A stretch of 64,000 nt of DNA from Lotus japonicus. Its lineage: Eukaryota; Streptophyta; Magnoliopsida; Fabales; Fabaceae. The DNA lies in NCBI RefSeq assembly GCF_012489685.1, contig NC_080041.1, positions 35,329,780-35,393,779 of the forward strand, in the 5' to 3' direction. Position 1 is the stretch's first letter. Each line of letters opens with the position of its first letter. Shown here in pieces: positions 20,932 through 33,040 of this stretch. The position numbers and the translations under genes were made by a program. The notes under the pieces are model-generated. The model was given only the letters and a program-made list of their open reading frames with translations, searched no databases and was not told where the DNA came from.

Positions 20932-23900
20932 TTAACACATCTGTCTAATAATTTACCCTGCCATTGAGTTGGAGCAATTCTCCGTCAACCCATTTTGGAC
21001 TTTGAAAACCAAGATCTGCTATTCGTCCCTGGCCTTTATAACTTGCAACCTGTTGGTAAACGAGTGCAGTATTTAAGATCAGTTACATTTTCCAAACAAT
21101 CCAAAGTCAACAGAATGACCCCTCAAAAAAGAAAACTCAGGCAAAGAAGAAAAGATGCATACCAATAAAAACATATATAAGTCTCAGGAACATCATCAAG
21201 TGCATATAAAATTATCCGCAATCAACTAGGAGGAGATTGAACAAAAAGCTTGGTTATTTGCTGCAACCAATTCTATTAATGTATTATGTGATATTACTCT
21301 TAATAATTGTCACAATCTAACTATTCCAAGAGTTTGAACTATTAGATAAAGATACATAAATGATTTTTATATTAAATCTCTAACAGCCCCCCTCCCCCCC
21401 CCCAAAAACAAAATCCCTTCACGCTTAAAGCATGGACTTAAAAAGGTTCACTTATGCGAAAATCCAATCTTTTTGTTAAAAAAATGAAGGTGAAAATATT
21501 CAAATTGTAAACTATTTGGTTATAGAAACTTTGATATCACGTTATGAACCAACTATTCTAAAAGCTTAAACTAGTAAGTCAGTATACACAAAAGGTTATA
21601 TTATAATATTACCTATAAGTATCGAGTGCCAATGAAATAGTCAAATAGCGTTATTTAAAACTACAATAATGAGAAGCAATTCAACTCTCTCACATTTAAA
21701 GTTCATATTTATTTGAATACTAAAGAACATTAAGCGGGACAGTAGGTGCAGGGTTATAACATATAAGAATAAGATTGTCTGAAACAAGTCCACAGGTGCA
21801 GGTGCTGGAGTGAAAATTGCAAATAAGAATGCACCCTACAAAAATGTACATATCCTACACATACACACACGAGAGAAAAAATTACCACTCCTAATTCATC
21901 AGGGAACATCCCACGGTTGGCGTTGCGGTTGACTCTACCAATTTTAGCCCGGAATGTCACCTATGCACAAAAGAAAAAGAAAATTGCTTGCCTATCAGAA
22001 TCACACAAAAAACTTGATAGAAGTACATAATACAATATGACAACAATGATCAGGATATACAAATTTTATAAACCTGGCCAGCAGGAACATTAGGATCCCC
22101 AGTCAACTTCACTGCCTCTACATATTCAAAGAATTCCACATCTTTAGGGTTGTTTTCGTTGTCTACATCATTCCAATGTCCAAATTTTCTCTTCAATTGC
22201 ACTATTTCAATGCCATGAGGACCAAATGCACCAACATAGAGTCCTGCATTTAAACCAACACAGTCCATTCTCTAAGCTATTATGTTACTCAAATAACAAA
22301 GAACATCATTGACACAAGGACTAGAAACGTTACCATCGAAAGGATCAAAATCCCCTCTTGAACTGGTAATCCGGCTAAAACATGTATCCTCTGTTAATCT
22401 ACTTTTTTTCTGTGCTTGACTAACAGCAAGTTTGAGAATTTCACGTATACTTTTGGAAACCTAAGTGAAGCATTAGTCAGTTCATTGACAAGAAAAGTAC
22501 TCAGGTTATAGTTATATATGCACAGGAACAGAGTCCATGGTAATGACATTGAATTAGAGTTAAAATGTTAACAATCATGGTAGACTATATAGTGAACTAT
22601 ATCAATATTAATTAGATTACAAAAATCAACAGTAATTTTGATATAGATTGTGACCATGTAGTTAGCTAGCGATAAAGCAGACTAAAAACTAATGATGCTT
22701 TTGTTGCTGTAGATAACAAAAATCAGTAACTGCTTATTAGATTAGAGATTAGTTTTTCTCATCCGAGGTTACTCCTTGATTGTAAATCAACCAATAAATT
22801 GAACAATACATGTGCAGCCTAGACAATTTCTTTGAAAATTCTATCTTTCAACAGTTACCACCTCCATCCTTTGGGGAAAAGAAAATCATTTTCTATGGAT
22901 GCATTTGTCAATGATAACCATGATAGTAAATTACGACAGTTTTGAAATAAAAATTTCTACATTCGTTATACATTTCAATTGGAAAATTATATCTTCCTGC
23001 AGCAAATAAAGTATCATTTATTCAGTACTACACTTACATCTTTAAATAGTAGACCAAAAGTCAATAAAATAAATGAGTAAGTTACAATAAATCTCTCTTG
23101 AGGTTTACAAAACATACACGACATTCCTCTAGTTTCATATTACTGAGTGTTTGGGGTGGTTAGTGAAATACATTAAAAAAATCTAGCCAAATGATTTTAT
23201 CACAAATAAAAACCATAGTAGGATCATCACAATCATAACAGGCATTTCTTAATTCTTACTATTTGTAAGACCTAACAGAACAACAGAAATAAATGTATAT
23301 TTCCTTCAATAATGATTTAGATAGTACATATTCCAATCTCACCTTAGAGGAGACTTTGTCAGAATTCCAAAATGCCTTAGCAACTTCTGGAGGCATAAGC
23401 TCTGAAATTCCTTGTGCTGCTAGAGCTGCCACTTTAATATTGGCAACTTTATCTTCTCTTCTATCATAACCTAGACTTCTTCGAGGAATATGAAAGAGGA
23501 AAGAATCCCTTTCCATATCCTTTATTTCAGCTGGGAGGCGTATAAATTCATCCTTAGGAGCAGCATCTTCAGTGTTGTGTACAACCCCGCCAATAAACAG
23601 CTTCATATCCAAATCCTTATCTTCTGCTGAGGCATCACCATCTCCCTCTAGAGTGACCCCATCAGGTAGATCCAGATTACTAACTTCCTCTTCAGGATTC
23701 TCACTGGAGCTTGTTTTATTACTCTCTTCCTCCATCAATTGCTTTATAGAATCACTGTCCTCTGCTGCTTCCTCTTCAACATTAATATTCATAACTTTGA
23801 CTTTCATTCCTGGAATTTTTTCTTTAAGAAAATTTATCACACTTTTAATGCCCTCCTCAGTTGGACCCTCGCTGTTGCTGTTTTTCTCATCATTTCTTTC

Positions 23901-25198
23901 AGCCTTCTCTTCATGTTCCTGCACCTCAACTGAAGATGCATTCTCGACCTCGGGTGTGGATGGGCTTTTAGCAGGTATAGATGGGGGTTTACTCAATGAA
24001 TTTCCTTTGGTTCGTCTCAAATACACTACCTATTAATTGTTGCCAAATTGAATCATAAGCATTAACTTATACTACATAAGTCAACAATTCAGAATCTGTC
24101 GAGTATCAAAGGATAGAGACTCGCAGTAAAGACATGTCAACTAATCAAAAAGAAAAAAGCTCCAATTTTTACTTCAATATAATGTACGAATTCAATATTT
24201 CATTTCATGTTTAGATATTACTCATACAAGTTTCTTCTTTCAGATTGACATAATTCAAAATCATCAATGACCAACAAATCAAAATTTGAGTTAAGACTCT
24301 ATTTTCCCTTAGTGTATTGGTAACTCTCAAACAGAAATGCATCATTTAGTTAGAAAATCTGAATATTACCTGCATATGATATGATTCGTCAGAACTTTTT
24401 ACCACGTAGATTTCAAATATTGGTCTCCCAGAAGATGCTGTCAGCAACTGTCTGTAGCAAACAGGAGTAAGCAGTGCTCCCCAATAATCAGTGGGAAAAA
24501 TAGAGATTAGAAAGAGCATACCTTGGACTGTAGCTCTTGGCAATGAATCTACCCATACCAGGACTTATATGAATTATTCTACCAAAGGGGTCCTCTGAAT
24601 CTTTTGAGCACCCCACCCACCAACCCACCTGTATAAAAGGTAAAAATGGTCAATGGACAGGACACTAAGGGGGCTTGATTCACAAAAAAATATGCTGAAA
24701 AATTGAAGATACAGACCAAGAAATTGAATTTCAATTATTTGTGGAAACATATCAATTAGCAGAACCTTTCTTTTGCTTGTTCGTCTGTATAATCTGAGTT
24801 TTTAATAGTCTTTTTTCTTATCCAATTTCCGAACATAAAAAAGATTTACTTGAATCCAAAATATCAAAACAAAAGAACGAGGGTTGTTCCATTATTTTTC
24901 CAAAAAAAGGGGGAAATCCACACGTCTTTGAAACAGTTTATTATTAGTACCATAATCAACACTATTAGAATTTAGGTTAGGCTTAACTCTACCTCAAAAA
25001 CTAGCTTGAAGGTGAGGGTTGCTCTACCATTTATATAGACTTATTTGACGATATCCCTAGTCAATGTAGGACTTCTCAACACACCCCCTCACGCCCAGGT
25101 CTGGACATCTAGAATGTGGAATTTTTGTAGGAATGAATCATCTGCAGGTGGTGTGGCCCAATGAATTCATCAATAACAATAGTAACAGAATTATGTTA

Positions 25199-25237
<39 letters not shown>

Positions 25238-27007
25238 CTGTTTTCTCTCTCCATCTCACACACTCTGATTCTGTTAAACACAAATCATAACCACCATTTG
25301 AATTATACTACAGTTCTGTTTTCAAGATGGGGTCTCTTTATCTTTCCAGGCAACTGCATAAATTTACTAACACAAGCTTGTCTGTTTATCTAGTACACTA
25401 CTTATTCTGGAGTCACTATCCTATTACATAACCTTCATTGACTTTTTTTCTTAGCTATAATATGTTGAATGAAGACAATTTCCAAATTTTATCCAAACAT
25501 ATATCTCTTATTTACTCCTTCACAAAAACAATTTTAAAATACCCATCTTTTTTTACATAAAAATCAAAAGTTAGGCTGCACTAGTGAGTGAAAAAGCTTT
25601 TGGCAGGTTTGCTCCCTCCATATCGCTCCCATAACTTTTCCAAAACACAGTTTCTCCATTCTATCCCAAGCAGACAAAGTAAACTGTTATTTTAAGCACT
25701 GGATATTTTAGTCATCTTCTCCAATGAATGTATGTAAGCTTGGTGAGCCATGTTAAATATGAGTTCAATTGTGCAGTTATTAACTTATTACGATATTATT
25801 ATTTGGGATTTTCCCAAACCAATTAGATTAGAAGAACATTTATAAAAACTGCATCTTCAAAGGTAAAAATATATAAAATGAAGCTGCAATTCTGCAAATG
25901 TGAGAATAAAAAACTGCCAGAGAAATGCTTTTGAATAACGGGTAGCAAAAAGTAGCAACCAAGAAAGGTTACGTACCAGTCCACTTCCAGTGTATCTACA
26001 TAACTTTGATGCATCATGGTAGCGCTCGTCATCTATGGCATTCTGCAACATACAAAAACACAGATTATTATTGACCAAACCATAAGTAGGAAAACTGAGA
26101 AACTGAGTAGTTTCAGCTTTTCTTATGGAAAATCACTTTAATTTTAAAAATATCACCTACAAATTTTGTGTGTGTGTTTATTTAAACTTCACTGATACTA
26201 TATTATTCTGAGCTTCTAGGAAAAAAGTTGAAATTACTAAGTATAGCTCCTTTCTAAAATAAAAAAAGCACTTTTTAATTTGTATCATAACTATCATATA
26301 TTCAGACAGAATCTGCTCTTACCTTCAACTGAGACATAATTTCAGCAACACTGTCCTTGGATGTTGCTTCTGCTATGGCCCTCTTCAACTTCACTGCTTC
26401 TTGGAAATCTTCCTTTTCAATAGCTTCTTCAAGTTGAAACTGAAAAGCACAGATTACAAACCATATAATCAATATAAGCATGAACTATCTACACATAAAC
26501 CACCCCACCCTCTTGGAAAAAAAAAACACTGAAACCCTGCAACAAATTTCCCATTGCATAACACTTGTCAATTCTACAAACAACATATACCCCAGCTAAA
26601 AATGATAACTTTTTCCTATATGGGAACATTTTCCCCCCAAAATTAGCTGAAAAAAAACTTACTTTTATTAAAAATACCAATAAAGAATGTAAAGAGCAAA
26701 AGGGTACCTTGAGAACAGAGGCGAAGCTCTCAGCCTGTTCAATTTCAGAGAAATGGCAGCACCATCGGTTCCAATCCCAGTTGACAGTGGCATCGTTGGA
26801 ATCTGGGGTGCAGCGGCAACAGTGGAGTGGGAGGGTGCGGTTCCTTCTGAAGAAGATTGAAGGGGTGGGTTGAAGAGGGTTGGGCCAACCCAGAAGAGAG
26901 GTTGGTGGTGGCTTCTTTGGGTGGAAATCGAAGGAAGAAGAAGAAGAAGGGGTTCTGAGCTGGGAAGAGACAGAGATGGATTGAGACACACCCACCATGA
27001 CCACCAT
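20694..27007 (-). CDS. EX2: EXECUTER2, chloroplast singlet-oxygen signalling protein, 11 exons, 641 aa
   Basis: Exons on the minus strand are 27007-26708, 26439-26323, 26042-25977, 24628-24522, 24451-24370, 24029-23343, 22460-22334, 22243-22074, 21960-21886, 21049-20957 and 20795-20694. All introns are GT-AG and the frame stays open to the TGA. EXECUTER proteins sit at thylakoid grana margins and relay singlet-oxygen signals to the nucleus. The Ser/Pro-rich N-terminus is a transit peptide. Exons 2-3 form a UVR-like helical region (residues 101-161), V-G-W-W starts exon 4, exon 6 is acidic, and exons 7-11 are the DUF3506-like sensor domain. Wording such as G-P-T-E-E-G-I-K and E-R-Y-H-D-A-S favours EX2 over EX1. 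Trp597 (P-K-W-V-D-G) aligns with the oxidised Trp643 of EX1. Length is close to Arabidopsis EX2. Confidence 0.93.
20888..20931. repeat. (TA)n(TG)n microsatellite in EX2 intron 10
   Basis: A TA run of about 12 units passes directly into a TG run of about 9 units, about 90 bp from the exon 11 acceptor. Confidence 0.9.
24950..25150. repeat. dispersed-repeat fragment in EX2 intron 3
   Basis: The phrase around CACCCCCTCACGCCCAGG followed by GGACATCTAG is common in plant intergenic repeats. The class is not assigned. It helps explain why this intron is 1348 bp. Confidence 0.3.
25202..25234. repeat. (CT)n microsatellite in EX2 intron 3
   Basis: About 16 uninterrupted CT units. Confidence 0.9.
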
Positions 27008-27445
27008 GGTTGTGTTTGGAAGAAGAAGAAGAAGAAGAAGATGATGATGATGAAATTGAAGATTGATACCCCCACAGTTCTCGTGTGCTGTCGGATAAAA
27101 GGTTCGTGTTGGCAGTGAGACAAAATTTTCAGCAATTTAGAGTTTAGACCAATTTCACAAGGAAATATTTATGTGATTTAATTTTTTAAAAATTTTATAA
27201 GTTTGGAATTGCTTAAAAAGTGAATTGATTAAATTTTGTTTTGTTATTTATATGTTTATTAGGTGAATAAAATATTGCTAATGAGGGGGTTGAGTATGTT
27301 AAAGAAGTAAATTAAACAAATTATTTATTATTTCAATTTTTTAATAACTATACAAAATATGTTTTACACGAATATCCAATTAAGTTGTATTATTACATCA
27401 CGTCATAATTAAACTAAAATTGAAAATATTAAATAGGCAAGATGA
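27008..27445. promoter_or_regulatory. EX2 upstream region
   Basis: The first 45 bases upstream of the ATG contain GAA and GAT trinucleotide runs (about 27017-27050), giving a pyrimidine-rich leader on the gene's strand. Beyond 27120 the DNA is AT-rich. No clear TATA box can be assigned. Confidence 0.35.
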
Positions 27446-27454
27446 TAAGATATA

Positions 27455-28241
27455 GGGTAAAACTTACCTCCAGTTGCTTATATTCAGTTTGTCATGTTTT
27501 CCAATAAAATATTGCCACCTGTATAATTTTATAATAATGAGTAACGGAGTTAGATTGTGGTTAACTTTTTCTTTTTACCTGTGCATTATTGTTCCCAATT
27601 CATTGTTCGTGGCTCTACAGCAAGTGTTACAATAATGGTTGAGTCCCCAATTTTTCTCACCATCCCACCTTGTTTTTTCACCATTCTCTGTTTTCCTCTC
27701 CATTTGCACAATGCCATGACCCACTGCGTTTCTATCGCTCGAAAATGACAAGATTATTGATAATGATACAGCTCATTTGATATGGGTTACAAAGGCTCCA
27801 AGGAGGAGGGCTTCCCTGTGGTGTCTTTGTGCAGGGAGCAAAAGTGGTTCCTAAATCCTAAGAGCCTCGTCGGAGGAGTGCTACGCCCTCACCGCAACCT
27901 AAGACATCTCTTACTTCGAGTTCCTCAAAGACATCGGTGACGCCCTTTGGGTTTCCACCGTCTTCTTCGTTGCCGGATCCTCCTCCGACAACACCTTCGT
28001 CGCCGACAGTCTCCCCTTAGGATCTTGGGTGTGTGCGAAAGCCAAGGTGTGGATGGTGGCTCATGGGTGAAATTGAATTTTGATGCTTTGTGAGCTAGGT
28101 CAGTCAAGGCATAATGGTTCCATCTAAAAGATAACTTCCGTTTAGTATTATGTTAATTGTAGTTATTTAATATCCACATGGCAAAATTTAATTGGAAAAC
28201 AGGATAAACTTGAGATAAGCAACTGTAGGTAAGTTTTTCCC
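27455..28241. mobile_element. Pack-MULE, 787 bp, with captured gene fragment
   Basis: TAAGATATA at 27446-27454 is repeated exactly at 28242-28250. The ends are imperfect inverted repeats of about 70 bp, starting GGGTAAAACTTACCTCCAG on the left and GGGAAAAACTTACCTACAG on the right (read inward). The middle (about 27780-28110) is markedly more GC-rich than the flanks and codes for a gene-like fragment. Terminal repeats, a 9-bp duplication and a captured gene piece together define a Pack-MULE. Confidence 0.8.
27780..28020 (+). pseudogene. captured DUF630-like N-terminal fragment
   Basis: Read across two frames, the segment gives S-L-C-R-E-Q-K-W-F-L followed by E-E-C-Y-A-L-T-A-T and I-S-Y-F-E-F-L-K-D-I-G-D-A-L. 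This resembles the start of DUF630/DUF632 proteins (L-C-R-E-R-K, R-Y-A-L-A-x-A-H, Y-x-x-x-L-x-x-x-G). The frame is broken near 27860. It is probably a first-exon piece picked up by the surrounding MULE. The family assignment is from motif spacing only. Confidence 0.5.
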
Positions 28242-28250
28242 TAAGATATA

Positions 28251-29983
28251 TTTGAATGTTTCTCAATGTTCATGTTTCTAGTGAGAGCGATAGTTTTTCG
28301 GGGAAAAGATGGAATTATCTAGCTCAGAGCTTGTGGATTAAAGTATTGTTTCACACAAGAAAAACTTGTCTGCTCTAGACTTGTTTGTAAAAGATTAAAT
28401 CTGTAAAAATTGTTGTGTGTGCGTGTCAAAGTTAAATCTGCAAAGGGTGCAGTACAAGATGTAGAAACACTAGGATCGATCTTGAGGACTCGGTCAATTG
28501 ATAAAAGCAGTAGAGCAGAACACAGTAACAAGGGGGTTGGTTGATTGTTTGTCTGCAGGAAAGCATCAATCCTCAGGTTTTATTCATTTAAGTGTAGCAA
28601 ACCGTTCTTGGTCACAAAAGATTAATTTTACTTTCTATTAAAGTCTTTGAGTCGAACCTCCTAAGTTGGAAGATCCAAATTCTATAATGTACAATCGTCC
28701 AGAATTTGATTTGTTCAAGTTAAAAAGGAGTCATCGCTCCCTCAAAGTAAGAGAACAATCTTCTTCCTAGAATCCCCAAAGCTAACAACCTATCATTGGT
28801 AGAGATTTTCGTTCTTAAGAAAATATAATCCACAATCGCTTCATCGTTTCATCAATCAGTTAAAGAATCCTTGACTGATCCCAACTCGCTTAAATGAATA
28901 ATTTAAACATAATATAATTTCGAATTTAACCAGTCATGAACCAAAAGAAAATGAAACGCACGAAGTAAAAGAACGTAAATCAATTTAAATAAAAAGATGA
29001 AATATTTATTATTAAGAGCAAGACCTCAGGTTTGCATACAAATGAAGATTAAAACCCTAGGATTGACTAAGGAGTTTAGCAACCCATGAATTTGGGTGAA
29101 AACTCAAAACAATTATAAGAAACGAAAGCAATCGAAACTATGCGAAATAAGGATTGTAGAAAACAAGTGTTAAGCATCAAAAGAATCTAGAGAGACTTGA
29201 CTTAGCCTAAGAATATGGTATTAATAGGGGAAACCAACAGAAAATTATCAGTTAGCTTCAGACACTTATCTCATCTGCCCTTCTTCAACACTTCACAAGT
29301 CCAAGCCCAAAGGAGTAAGCAGCCCAGTATTCAGTTGACCCAATTTATCAGTTAGCTTCAGACTCTCGCGGGACCCAATTAAAAATCGATTGTTCTCAAT
29401 AGTTCTTCATGAACGTTGTAGCTCTTTAAATTAGCTTTGCGAAACTTCAAATAGATCCCAATTTGGAATTCTATAGCCCAAGTTATGATCATTTTGGCCC
29501 AACCCGTTCAAACTCACAGGTTCCAGCAACAACAAGCTTGCAACTAGATTTTGCCTTTTTGAGAACAATCAAGTAGTGGAGCTCAACATAAAAGTTTGGG
29601 ATATTTCTTCTAGCTTTCCAATGACACATCAATTGTCTCATTCTGATCACTATAGATCCATATTTAACCTGTTATAGTGAAAAAGGGTCATGGAAGCAAA
29701 AAAATGAAGAGTTAACATTTTTCCATTAAAAACTCAAATAAGTGTACGAAGTCAGAACTAAGCTAAGTCATCATAATAATTCTTAAAATCAACGTGATTA
29801 AGTTTAGCATATCACAAATAATGTGTTGATCGCTCACAAATAATGAAGGTCGCATGGTCTTTATTATGCGGAGACATATAAATATAGTATGATGATGTAG
29901 AAGTTTACAGGTTTCGCTGGTTTACAAAATATTTTTGCGGTGGGTTGTGCGGGCTCTGGAAGAAGCAATGTTAAGTCTTAACG
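28251..29983. other. unclassified repeat-like DNA, no gene
   Basis: No coding frame of interest. The style of the sequence, with long non-coding stretches containing segments such as CTTTCCAATGACACATC, resembles the non-coding part of large plant retrotransposons. I found no termini or target duplication to delimit an element. Confidence 0.35.
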
Positions 29984-31883
29984 ATGGGTGTAACACTCCA
30001 ACTATCAGGGGTCAGAATTAGTAATCTGCCAAAGTAAATATGCAATGATTTCCAAAATGGTTCATAAGAAGCGAGTATATATTTTTTCTTTTCAAAGCAT
30101 TTCCAAAACATGTCATGCATACTCCCAATTACATATAGATTTACGTCCAGCCTTGAACAATTCAAGTACCCGAAGGTAAGAACGAATGAACACAACATAC
30201 AAAACCTAACAAATAGAATGAGATTCAACAAATAATCTATTATGCAATGACACCATAAATTCGACATACTCCCTACGATTTCCACATTGAGGAACCGTAG
30301 GAAAGCAATGCACCAGAACTTACCCGAAACCTCAAATATAAATTCATGAAATCATGATGCAAGCTTTAACCAATAATGATAAGCTCTATATCCCAAGACT
30401 CTAGCCTTACACCCGACACTACTCTTCGAGTCTTCCACTGTTCTTCAAGTTCTCATCTCTGACTCGTACATAGGTTAAGCTTCATTGAAGGTTCTTCATC
30501 ACCTAATAGCGTTAAGCTCTCAAACAACAAGTAGCAAACAGAAAGGGTTAACTCCATGGAATCACTTCACATAAGAGAGAAAAACATGTTTTATTCGAAT
30601 TTAATACATGACATGGTAAGTAAGCTACCAACTTAATTCAAGATAGATAACAACACATCCAACAACATAGAATCAAATCAGATATCAACAAAATCAAATG
30701 TTAGTGCCCTATAATGCAACTATATGTTACTACCAAGATGGATCGATCAATAGCGTCTCGCAAGACGGGACGATCACGGGAGACAAACACCACCACATCG
30801 CCACTTCGAGCAATTCAAGACATTCCGAACAATGAGACAATCTCATAGGACAAATAACCATCACATTTCCACTTCAAGCTCAAGCCTTATATGCCAAAGT
30901 TAGTAAACAACATCCCGTGACTTCAATAGTCACTCGATCAACAATTCCAAATCCAATAATCAAGTGAGAATAATCACATGTTATTTCAAATTTCAACAAG
31001 CATAAGTCTTATTAAGTATGCTTAAAAACTCATCAAAACAGTATTAACAACAAATAGATTCTCATAGAATTCACTTCAAGCAAGTTATTGAGAAATTCAT
31101 GCCATATACACAATAAGGAAATCAGGTAAACTAGCTATATTCCTTAAAAATTAGCAAGTATACAATAGAGTAGAGCATGCCAAATTCATAATCAAACGAC
31201 AATCAAACTAAAACACCTTCATCTCAAACGCAAACAATTCAATTAAAGCATGAAAGACTCAAATGACACTTCTATACTGAGTTACCCTTACCTCTGGGGT
31301 GTCCTCCTCTGTTCTACAGCTTCACAGTTTGTTTCGAGTCTTCTCTTCCCAACTCAGCTCGATCCAAACCTTAAGCAAAATACCATTACTTAGTTACTAA
31401 GAAACAAAACGATCTAATAAACCTAACCGAAGTCGGAAAAAGCTTTCTAAGCCTTAGAGTTTGACACATAAGTACGAATGAAAGAGTTTTCGAGAAAAAA
31501 GATTTTCTCCCCCACCCCTAAGGAGCTCACGACCACCTAAGCAAAATAGTGTTTCCCAAACTTTTTCTTCGATCTAATTTAATTCCTAGGCATTCTTAGT
31601 GATATCTAGGGTAGGAAAACACTTAGTAAAATTACGGGACATACAACATGAATAAGGGCTTTTTGGTCCACTTTAAAAGCTCAAAAACTCAAAGTTGGTA
31701 TTTTTTTAAATAGGTTTTGAATAGATTTAAGGCTTAATACATCAGAAGGCCCCTGAAATTGTAAAGGGAATCAGTTTCAGGACCTGGAAAATTTTTACAT
31801 CAAATTGGGTCCCTAATAAATTTTTTTTAATTCAATTAAGGCCAAAGTGTGCCACACTTCAATTTTGTCCTAGACATCAATTC

Positions 31884-32160
31884 TGTTCTGGGAATGAACA
31901 TTGAGGGAAGGTATAGTACTTAAGGGTAGAGAGATTGTGCTAGAGAGAGAGTAAGAGAGAGAATGCTGAATTTCATGTGTTATTTTATCAAATGAGGCAA
32001 AAGTCCCTTCCAATTGATAACTACCTCCTATTTATAGAGCTTGGGTACTACCTATTGGGTCAATTGGGCCTCCGAGATCAAGGCCCATCTGAAGGCCAGG
32101 GCCCCGCCTCAGGGCGGGATACATGCTGGGCGTTGCCCCTCTAGGGGCTCGCCCAGTCCA
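31884..32160 (-). repeat. 3' LTR of the gag-only element
   Basis: 277 bp, TGTTCTGGG...CCCAGTCCA on the plus strand. I see no clear polypurine tract just outside it on the minus strand, which may be a further defect. Confidence 0.9.
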
Positions 32161-32817
32161 CAAGACACCGAGCTCGAGGTACGAGAGCTAAGGGTGTCTT
32201 TCAAATGCTGTTACATGTCTTATCGTACACCGGAATCTACACTGCCAACATGGCTTGAGAAAAGAGAAGTTAACTATATCGCCAACATGGCGTGAGCAAA
32301 AGGAAACTAGCATTTTCAGTTACCCAGTCCACTGACTTGACGAGCAAACCGAGCTGGCAAGTCCACAAGTCCGCAAGCGGCGAGAACGACTACTTTGTAT
32401 TGGTGATAAGTTGGAGCAGGTGTATGATCGCTCGCCGGCGGGAAAGGTGGCAGGCATGGGTCATGTGCCGATCATTCAATCATTGACTGGCGGTGACCCC
32501 GGCGAGCGACTGAACCTCGTTGTTGGTGTCAATCGTCAGGCGATGGCGTTTGATCCTTATAGTGGCGAGGCTTTCCGCGCTTTCCCTTATTTTAAAACCC
32601 TTTCAAATTTCAATCTGCCTCACGTGGCTGCCCCACGTGATGTGTTGGTTACATCAATTTCCCTCTTTCTCCGGAACCGTCACTTCACCTTTCATAACCG
32701 TCCCATCGTGCGCAGTAACTCCCCTTTGCACGCGACCCACCTCCCCAAAACCATCATGACTTCCAACCTTCCACACGCGTCCAACACGCGTCACCCTTCC
32801 AGCTTCTCCCTTTCTCC

Positions 32818-32825
32818 TATAAAAA
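32818..32825 (+). promoter_or_regulatory. TATA box of the antisense gene in the gag-only element
   Basis: TATAAAAA, 223 bases upstream of the ATG at 33041 and preceded by pyrimidine-rich sequence. It drives the strand opposite to the element's own transcript. Confidence 0.5.
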
Positions 32826-33040
32826 CCCTTCTTCCCCACTGTCATCCCTTTCCGAGACCCCTCTTTACTTCCCTAATCGCTTACCAAACTCCTTCTGCCC
32901 ACTTCCGCTCCGGAGCCGTCGCTTATCACCCTTTCCGCTACCCACTCTTCACATCCTACTCCGGTGAGTCCCACTGTCCTTATCTTTACATCGCACACAT
33001 ACTGATCTTTTCCTTTCTTTCACTTCACTGTCTTCTAAAA

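Noticed and set aside
21398..21415. C-run in an EX2 intron considered as a regulatory element
   Set aside because: A plain homopolymer run in intron 9; no evidence of function.
32411..33040. Upstream extension of the antisense gene's frame
   Set aside because: The TATA box at 32818 lies within it and the family-like protein starts at 33041, so it is promoter and leader sequence.
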